A stretch of DNA of 17,625 bases, taken from positions 1 to 17,625 of the forward strand of contig JALUUX010000013.1 in the NCBI GenBank assembly GCA_027021145.1. The letters run 5' to 3'. Made by a program: the position numbers and the translations under genes. This document shows positions 13,036-17,625 of this stretch, one piece after another. This DNA is from Candidatus Shapirobacteria bacterium. Its GTDB lineage: Bacteria; Patescibacteriota; Microgenomatia; UBA12405; JAHJSD01. Positions within the stretch are counted from its first letter, which is position 1; each line of letters begins with the position of its first letter. The notes under the pieces are model-generated. The model saw nothing but the letters and a program-made list of their open reading frames with translations. It searched no databases and was not told the DNA's origin.

Positions 13036-14127
13036 CTAATCCAAATAATCCTGCAACTGGCGTCGCCGAGAAGGGTGGCGCAGTTTTCGAATCGCCTTAG
13101 CCTCAATCTGGCGAATTCTCTCTCGAGTGACTCCAAAAATCCTCCCCACTTCTTCCAGAGTTTTGGGTGGTTCACCGCCGAGGCCAAAACGCAAGCGTAA
13201 AACTTCTGCCTCTCGTGGTTCCAAGGTTTTCAAAACTTTTCGAATTAACTCACGGAGCAATTCTCTGGAAGTCTCCTCATAAGGAGAGGGTTGGGTTTCA
13301 TCAGGAATAAAATCGCCCAGAAAAGAATCTTCATCATCGCCCACGGGTGTTGCCAACGAGGTGGTGTCTTGAGAAATTCGATAAATTTCCCGGATTTTTT
13401 CTACCGGTAAATCAGCGGCCTTAGCGATTTCCTCAACCGTTGGTTCGCGCCCCAACTTCTGAGTCAATTGCCGGGTAATCTTGAAGACTCGATTAATGGT
13501 CTCCACCATGTGAACCGGAATTCTAATAGTCCGGGCTTGATCGGCAATAGCTCGAGTAATCGCCTGACGAATCCACCAAGTGGCATAGGTAGAAAATTTA
13601 TAACCCCGACGCCAATCAAACTTCTCTACCGCCCTCATTAAGCCTTGATTGCCTTCTTGAATTAGATCGAGAAAAGAGAGGCCACGACCGATATATTTCT
13701 TGGCAATCGACACCACTAGGCGCAGATTAGCTTCTGTCAGTTTTTGCCGCGCCTTCTGTGATCCTTTCTCAATCTGCTTGGCCAAACGAACTTCATCTTC
13801 AGCGGTCAACAGAGGAATCTTGCCAATCTCTTTGAGATACATCCGCACCGGATCAGTGGAAGTACTTCCAGAAAGAAGAGCCAAAATAGGCAAGGTGGTC
13901 TTGCGCTGATCGGCCTCGACCTCTTTTAATTCTTCCTCACTGATCCCCTCAAAGACATCAATCCCTTGCTCAAAAAGAGTGTTGTAGACCTCATCTAATT
14001 CATCAATATATTTTTCTGGATTGGGGACCAATTTCAGAATTTCATCCTGAACCAAATACCCTTTAGCCTTACCTCGGCGAATCAACTGACGGACAATTTT
14101 TTGGAAGTCTGGTTTTTTGGAGGCCAT
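13036..14127 (-). CDS. rpoD: primary RNA polymerase sigma factor (sigma70/RpoD)
   Basis: 363 residues, a compact primary sigma. Residues 1-75 resemble a short region 1.1; region 1.2 is DPVRMYLKEIGKIPLLTAED (92-111); regions 2.1-2.4 span about 130-200, with NLRLVVSIAKKY, DLIQEGNQGLMRAVEKFDW and YKFSTYATWWIRQAI; region 3.0 is IRIPVHMVETINRV (201-214); region 4.2 HTH is TLEEVGRIFGVTRERIRQIE (323-342). In region 3.0, H206 and E209 match by alignment from memory the E. coli residues that touch extended -10 DNA, which fits the many TGn boxes in this window. A TGGTATAAT box lies between dnaG and this gene, with the ATG 10 nt after it. The dnaG-rpoD order is the classic pair, here without rpsU next to it. 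Confidence 0.97.
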   Translation of the reverse strand: MASKKPDFQKIVRQLIRRGKAKGYLVQDEILKLVPNPEKYIDELDEVYNTLFEQGIDVFEGISEEELKEVEADQRKTTLPILALLSGSTSTDPVRMYLKEIGKIPLLTAEDEVRLAKQIEKGSQKARQKLTEANLRLVVSIAKKYIGRGLSFLDLIQEGNQGLMRAVEKFDWRRGYKFSTYATWWIRQAITRAIADQARTIRIPVHMVETINRVFKITRQLTQKLGREPTVEEIAKAADLPVEKIREIYRISQDTTSLATPVGDDEDSFLGDFIPDETQPSPYEETSRELLRELIRKVLKTLEPREAEVLRLRFGLGGEPPKTLEEVGRIFGVTRERIRQIEAKAIRKLRHPSRRRQLQDYLD

Positions 14128-14137
14128 TCTAGTTCAA

Positions 14138-14146
14138 ATTATACCA
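14138..14146 (-). promoter_or_regulatory. extended -10 promoter of rpoD
   Basis: Minus strand TGGTATAAT: perfect TATAAT with TGn in the 26-bp gap between dnaG and rpoD. No -35 is evident at 17 bp. The rpoD ATG lies 10 nt downstream, so any leader would be about 4 nt. It would allow rpoD to be expressed apart from dnaG. Confidence 0.6.
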
Positions 14147-14153
14147 TCATTTT

Positions 14154-15938
14154 TTAACTCTCTGCTTCTAGTTGAGTCAACTGATCAGTCAATTGGGCAA
14201 ACCGTCGCTCCCAAGAAGACAACTCTTTGCTCTCAGGCCGATGTTTCTCTAGCCAAGCAATTTTTTCAGCACAAAGATTAAGCTGACGACGCAATTCTGC
14301 CATTTCTAGTTGTTTTAGAGTAGTTTTAATCTCCTTCTCGATCTCATCCCGATCTTCGATCTTTCGATTAGTAAGATAAATCTCTTCAAAAGTGGGTCGG
14401 AGTTCTTCCGGTAAAAAGGCAAAAAATTGTTTAACCGAGAAAGCCAACTCTTTTTTATTCCTCTGCCGGGCCAACTCAACTAAGCGCTTAAATCTGGGTG
14501 TAATTATCAACCGCAACCAATGAGACTCTCTTAGCCAAGACCACCGATGATAAGAAAAAATGAGACTGAGTAATTGTTTTTCCAACAAATAACGCCGATC
14601 TCGATCAATCTCTGTTTTGGTTGATTCTAAAGGAGAATGGAAAACTGATTTGCGAGAGACAATTTTTTCTAATTCCAATAAAACTGATTCCAGATCTACC
14701 CTTAAAACTCGAGCTAATTGTTGCAAATAATGATTTTTCACTACCTCATTTTCGATTCGAGCCAAAAAGGGGAGTACCTCGGTCAAAATTTTCTTTTTTC
14801 CTAGGGGGTCGGCAGCAGCAAATTTTCTCGTGGCCGCCTCAATCAAAAAATCCCAAACCAAAACTGCCCTTTTGGGCAATTGTCCCAACAATCTCGGCTT
14901 TTTCTGAGCTAGCTCATCAGGATCCTTAATCCCCTCAGGCAAAAGAGCGACCTTAAGATTCAAGCCCACTTGCTCGGCAATCACGACGCTTCGTTTAACC
15001 GCTTCTACTCCCGCCAAATCAGCATCCAAAGCCAAAACCGCCTCCTCGGCAAAACGCTTTAATAACTGGGCCTGATCAGGAGTAAAAGCTGTGCCTTTAA
15101 GAGCCACAATATTGGTTAATCCCGCCTGATAAGGAGAAATCAAGTCAAACTCTCCCTCAACCACAATTGCTTGCTTAGCCTCTCTAATTGCTTGTTTCGT
15201 CCAATAAAGACCATAAAGCGTCTTTCCCTTATGGTAAATAATCGTCTCGGGAGTATTAATGTATTTTGGTTGATTGAGAGGAGAAAGACCAGGAATCAGT
15301 CGTCCTGAAAAAGCCACTAGATTACCTCGATGGTCAAAAATCGGAAAGATTAACCGCCCCCGAAAACGGTCCCAATACTGACCGCGACGAGTAGCAACCA
15401 CCAAGCCTGCCTCTAAAGCCTCTTTGGCGGAATAGCCCTTTTTACCCAAAAACTCAACCACAGCCTCGGGCTTTAGTGGTGAAAAACCTAGGTGAAAATG
15501 GGCAATAGTTTTGGGTCTAATGCCTCGCTGGCGCAAGTAAGCTAGAACTGGTCGGCCAAGAGGATGTTTAGTGAGCAAAAAGTGATAAAATTCGGCCGCT
15601 AGATGATTGACCTGGCATAAGCGCTGCTTTCGCTGCTCTTCTCGACTCGAATAGCGCCGAGGGGTAAATTTAATCCCTGCTCGACGGGCCAAAAATTCAA
15701 CCGCTTCCAAAAAATCCATCTTTTCGTAAAGTTGAAGAAACTTAATGGCATCACCCCCAACACCACAGCCAAAACACTTAAAGATCTGTAACTCTGGCGA
15801 GACCATAAATGAAGGGGTTTTTTCTTGATGAAAAGGACATAAAGCTTTAAAATTCCGCCCCGATTTCTTTAAAGACAAATACTCACCAATAAGCGTTACA
15901 ATATCGGTTTTGGCTTTAATTGTCTCAATCTGATCCAT
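14154..15938 (-). CDS. dnaG: DNA primase
   Basis: 594 residues, normal length. It makes RNA primers at the replication fork. The N-terminal CHC2 zinc domain has C34, H37, C55 and C58 (CPFHQEKTPSF and CFGCG). The polymerase domain follows, with RFRGRLIFPI (191-200) and the Toprim motifs VVEGEFD (259-265; usually EGYMD) and ALDADLAG (303-310, D305 and D307 metal ligands). The C-terminal part after about 430 is helical and weakly conserved, as expected for the helicase-interacting region. It lies 19 nt after the permease and 26 nt before rpoD on the same strand. No ribosome site is obvious before ATG 15938, so coupling to the permease transcript is likely. Confidence 0.97.
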   Translation of the reverse strand: MDQIETIKAKTDIVTLIGEYLSLKKSGRNFKALCPFHQEKTPSFMVSPELQIFKCFGCGVGGDAIKFLQLYEKMDFLEAVEFLARRAGIKFTPRRYSSREEQRKQRLCQVNHLAAEFYHFLLTKHPLGRPVLAYLRQRGIRPKTIAHFHLGFSPLKPEAVVEFLGKKGYSAKEALEAGLVVATRRGQYWDRFRGRLIFPIFDHRGNLVAFSGRLIPGLSPLNQPKYINTPETIIYHKGKTLYGLYWTKQAIREAKQAIVVEGEFDLISPYQAGLTNIVALKGTAFTPDQAQLLKRFAEEAVLALDADLAGVEAVKRSVVIAEQVGLNLKVALLPEGIKDPDELAQKKPRLLGQLPKRAVLVWDFLIEAATRKFAAADPLGKKKILTEVLPFLARIENEVVKNHYLQQLARVLRVDLESVLLELEKIVSRKSVFHSPLESTKTEIDRDRRYLLEKQLLSLIFSYHRWSWLRESHWLRLIITPRFKRLVELARQRNKKELAFSVKQFFAFLPEELRPTFEEIYLTNRKIEDRDEIEKEIKTTLKQLEMAELRRQLNLCAEKIAWLEKHRPESKELSSWERRFAQLTDQLTQLEAES

Positions 15939-15957
15939 TAGTTTACTTTACTTCAGC

Positions 15958-17031
15958 CTATCCCAGCTGAGTCAATGCTCCCAAAATAAAGACCAGCGCC
16001 ACTAACCCAGCTAACCATCTTAATCTTGGCCTTAACTTAATCACCATTAGACAGATTAGACTAGCCGAGATAGCCAAACTAAGAGCCCCAGTTAAGGAAA
16101 TTACTTTAATAAACCCCTCCATTGGTAAAAAGACCCCCAAAAAAGCTGGTAAAACAGCCAAAATTTTAGCCTTTCTTTCTGAGAGGTTAAGGTCGCGAAA
16201 ATAAATTTCTTTAGCCACATCAGTCAAGCCAATGAAGGAGGTCATTAAGGCCAACAACCCCACCAAAGCCCCGAGTCGTGCCAACATCGGAGAAAAAGCA
16301 ACCAAACCAGAAAGGGCATCAGCCGTAGTCATCAAACCAGTGGCTCCCCAAACCCCAAAACCAAAAAGGCCGTAAACCAAAATAGGGAAAAGGCTACCCA
16401 AAATAATTACTCGAGTCAATTTTTTTCTCTCTCGACGCAAAACCTCTTCAACTTCAGGAATAATCGAAAAACCGGTTAAAGCAAAAAGAGTCGCTCCCCA
16501 AAAAAACCAAGGCTCTTTCGCTACCAGCGAGTAATTTTCTAGCTGAATCACGCCTACTAAACTTGTTGGGATTAGAACCATAAGCAAAAGCAGCGCCAAA
16601 GTAAGCCAGCTCTCAATTTTAACTAGGGTTTTAAAACCTCGAGCAAAAAACCAAACACCTAGGAAATAAAACCAAAAATGATAGAAATTATTAGCCAAGC
16701 GACCCAAAGATAAAGCTAAAAATTCTCCTCCTAAAATTACATAAGCCAAAAGAGCACCATTTAGAGAGAGAATCATCGTCAATGTAGCTAGCCAAGCAAA
16801 TCGAGAGCCGAGATAGCGACGAACATAGCCTGGCAATTGATGATCTCCCTTGGTGGCAAGAATAACTTGGCTGTAAAACCAGTTCAGACTGGTCATAAGC
16901 AGGCCAAGAAATAATAACCCCAAAAGACTGGGCAAAAAACCTGAGCGAGAAAAAACATAAGGCAAGGCAAAAATCCCCCCTCCGATTGTAGTTCCTACTA
17001 GGAGAAAGATGGCCTTAAAAAAAGAGTTCAT
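15958..17031 (-). CDS. amino-acid permease (APC superfamily, Trp/Tyr-permease-like)
   Basis: 357 residues with about ten to eleven membrane segments. It begins FKAIFLLVGTTIGGGIFALP (5-24), where the glycine-rich GTTIGGGIFALP is the unwound first-helix motif that binds the substrate in APC transporters; the GGGI-ALP form and overall layout recall the hydroxy/aromatic amino acid permease family. The substrate is not certain. It lies 30 nt after tRNA-Ser on the same strand and upstream of dnaG. Its nearest promoter candidate is the one for tRNA-Ser, so it may be transcribed through from the tRNA. For an organism presumed to lack many amino-acid pathways, an uptake system would make sense; this is inference. 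Confidence 0.85.
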   Translation of the reverse strand: MNSFFKAIFLLVGTTIGGGIFALPYVFSRSGFLPSLLGLLFLGLLMTSLNWFYSQVILATKGDHQLPGYVRRYLGSRFAWLATLTMILSLNGALLAYVILGGEFLALSLGRLANNFYHFWFYFLGVWFFARGFKTLVKIESWLTLALLLLMVLIPTSLVGVIQLENYSLVAKEPWFFWGATLFALTGFSIIPEVEEVLRRERKKLTRVIILGSLFPILVYGLFGFGVWGATGLMTTADALSGLVAFSPMLARLGALVGLLALMTSFIGLTDVAKEIYFRDLNLSERKAKILAVLPAFLGVFLPMEGFIKVISLTGALSLAISASLICLMVIKLRPRLRWLAGLVALVFILGALTQLG

Positions 17032-17061
17032 TCTAAACTTTGAAATCGGGCAAACTAAAGG

Positions 17062-17146
17062 CGGAGGAGGTGGGATTCGAACCCACGAGCCCCAAAAGGG
17101 GCGCGGCTTAGCAAGCCGCTGCCATCGGCCACTAGGCGACTCCTCC
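17062..17146 (-). tRNA. tRNA-Ser(GCU)
   Basis: 85 nt without CCA. Acceptor GGAGGAG/CTCCTCC, anticodon stem GCGGC/GCCGC with loop TTGCTAA (anticodon GCU, complement at 17110-17112), a long class II variable arm formed by GCCCC/GGGGC around TTTT, T arm GTGGG-TTCGAAT-CCCAC and discriminator G. The genomic sequence after G73 is CCT, so the CCA end must be added, unlike tRNA-Asn in this window. No intron. Confidence 0.96.
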
Positions 17147-17160
17147 TTAAGTAATAGTCT

Positions 17161-17169
17161 ATTTTAACA
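17161..17169 (-). promoter_or_regulatory. extended -10 promoter of tRNA-Ser
   Basis: Minus strand TGTTAAAAT: TAAAAT with TGn, and TTAGAA at 17-bp spacing as a weak -35. Predicted start near 17154, 8 nt before the tRNA. It is divergent from, and interleaved with, the plus-strand promoter at 17179-17208. Confidence 0.5.
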
Positions 17170-17178
17170 TAGCCCTGG

Positions 17179-17208
17179 TTGACTTCTAAAACAAAATTAT
17201 TCTATCAT
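17179..17208 (+). promoter_or_regulatory. promoter of the right-edge membrane protein gene
   Basis: -35 TTGACT (17179-17184), 18-bp spacer, -10 TATCAT (17203-17208). The ATG at 17217 follows 8 nt after the -10 box, giving a leader of about 2 nt. Confidence 0.55.
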
Positions 17209-17216
17209 CATCTTAA

Positions 17217-17625
17217 ATGGTCAAAACTAAAGCCAAACAATCCTCAAGAAACAAACCTCTAGAGGTGCTACCAGTTAAAGAAGAAAGAACTCTTTTTTCT
17301 TGGGAGGCGCCAGAACGGCCTTATCAGCGGCAAAATCGTGAGTTCTGGTCCACCGTCCTTTCTATTTTGGTCTTAGTCTGCTTGATTCTCTTTTTTGTCA
17401 AAGAGTGGTTTTTGATCGCCACTTTAATCGCCTTAGTCTTTTTTTACTATGTTCTCACTACCATTCCGCCCCAAAAAGCCCACTATCGCCTCACCACTCG
17501 AGGAGTTTATTTTGATCAGAGTCAACGAATTAATTGGGACCTCCTTCGCCGCTTTTGGCTCGATGAAAAATGGGGCCACCGCCTCATTCATTTCGAAACC
17601 TGGCTAAATTTTCCCCGAGTGATCA
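17217..17625 (+). CDS. two-helix membrane protein, 5' part only
   Basis: 136 codons are visible and the frame runs off the right edge. A charged N-terminus (MVKTKAKQSS) leads to the segment LFSWEAPERPYQRQNREFW (26-44), two adjacent hydrophobic helices (STVLSILVLVCLILFFV and WFLIATLIALVFFYYVLTTI), and then a soluble beta-rich part (HYRLTTRGVYFDQSQRINWD) resembling a PH-like domain. The WEAPERPY motif before paired helices is one I associate with a conserved Patescibacteria membrane protein of unknown function; this is memory, not a search. ATG 17217 is chosen because a promoter ends 8 nt before it. Confidence 0.8.
   Translation, partial: MVKTKAKQSSRNKPLEVLPVKEERTLFSWEAPERPYQRQNREFWSTVLSILVLVCLILFFVKEWFLIATLIALVFFYYVLTTIPPQKAHYRLTTRGVYFDQSQRINWDLLRRFWLDEKWGHRLIHFETWLNFPRVI

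Overview
The window looks like a piece of a small, reduced bacterial genome, most likely a Candidate Phyla Radiation (Patescibacteria) lineage; Microgenomates-like is my guess. The reasons are short proteins, tightly packed genes with overlaps, an archaeal-type triosephosphate isomerase, an unusually short phosphoglycerate kinase, a four-helix-bundle (S23/IVS) protein gene, a group I intron in a tRNA, and a membrane protein at the right edge of a type I associate with this radiation. TGA is used as a normal stop (for example at the end of amrS), which argues against the lineages that read TGA as glycine. The taxonomic placement is inference from gene content only.

Layout. 1-193: 5' part of an unrecognised gene on the minus strand with a good promoter and ribosome site. 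412-630: a doubtful small ORF. 704-1058 (minus): a tRNA-Asn(GUU) gene split by a 280-nt group I intron inside the anticodon. 1078-1764 (minus): a LAGLIDADG-like protein with an N-terminal HTH just upstream of that tRNA. 1877-2461 (plus): rubrerythrin. 2467-5109 (minus): AbrB/PIN toxin-antitoxin pair, an overlapping glycosyltransferase, a wrecked serine-hydrolase gene, then exonuclease III under its own promoter. 5202-6173 (minus) and 6276-6653 (plus): a divergent HhH-GPD DNA glycosylase and YraN-family protein. 6654-6940: a 287-bp convergent spacer full of palindromes. 6941-10108 (minus): tpi, a four-helix-bundle cassette with inverted repeats, pgk, and an EamA-type transporter. 10151-10375 (plus): a small coiled-coil protein. 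10388-17146 (minus): tRNA-Ser(GCU), amino-acid permease, dnaG, rpoD, an AmmeMemoRadiSam-type radical SAM gene, thpR and trpS, closely spaced and probably largely co-transcribed. 17217-17625 (plus): start of a two-helix membrane protein.

Themes. (a) The intron-bearing tRNA-Asn is the most striking element: P1, P2, P3, P4, P7 and P9 can all be drawn, and removing the intron gives a normal tRNA. (b) Eight genes have a -10 box (often with TG in front) only 6-10 nt ahead of the start codon, which predicts leaderless mRNAs; genes inside operons instead overlap or have Shine-Dalgarno sites. (c) The glycolytic genes tpi and pgk contain short AT-rich tandem repeats in their coding frames and are separated by a repeat-flanked cassette, so repeat insertion appears to have shaped this locus. 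(d) No convincing rho-independent terminator with a U-tract was found. No CRISPR array, transposase, integrase or rRNA gene is present.
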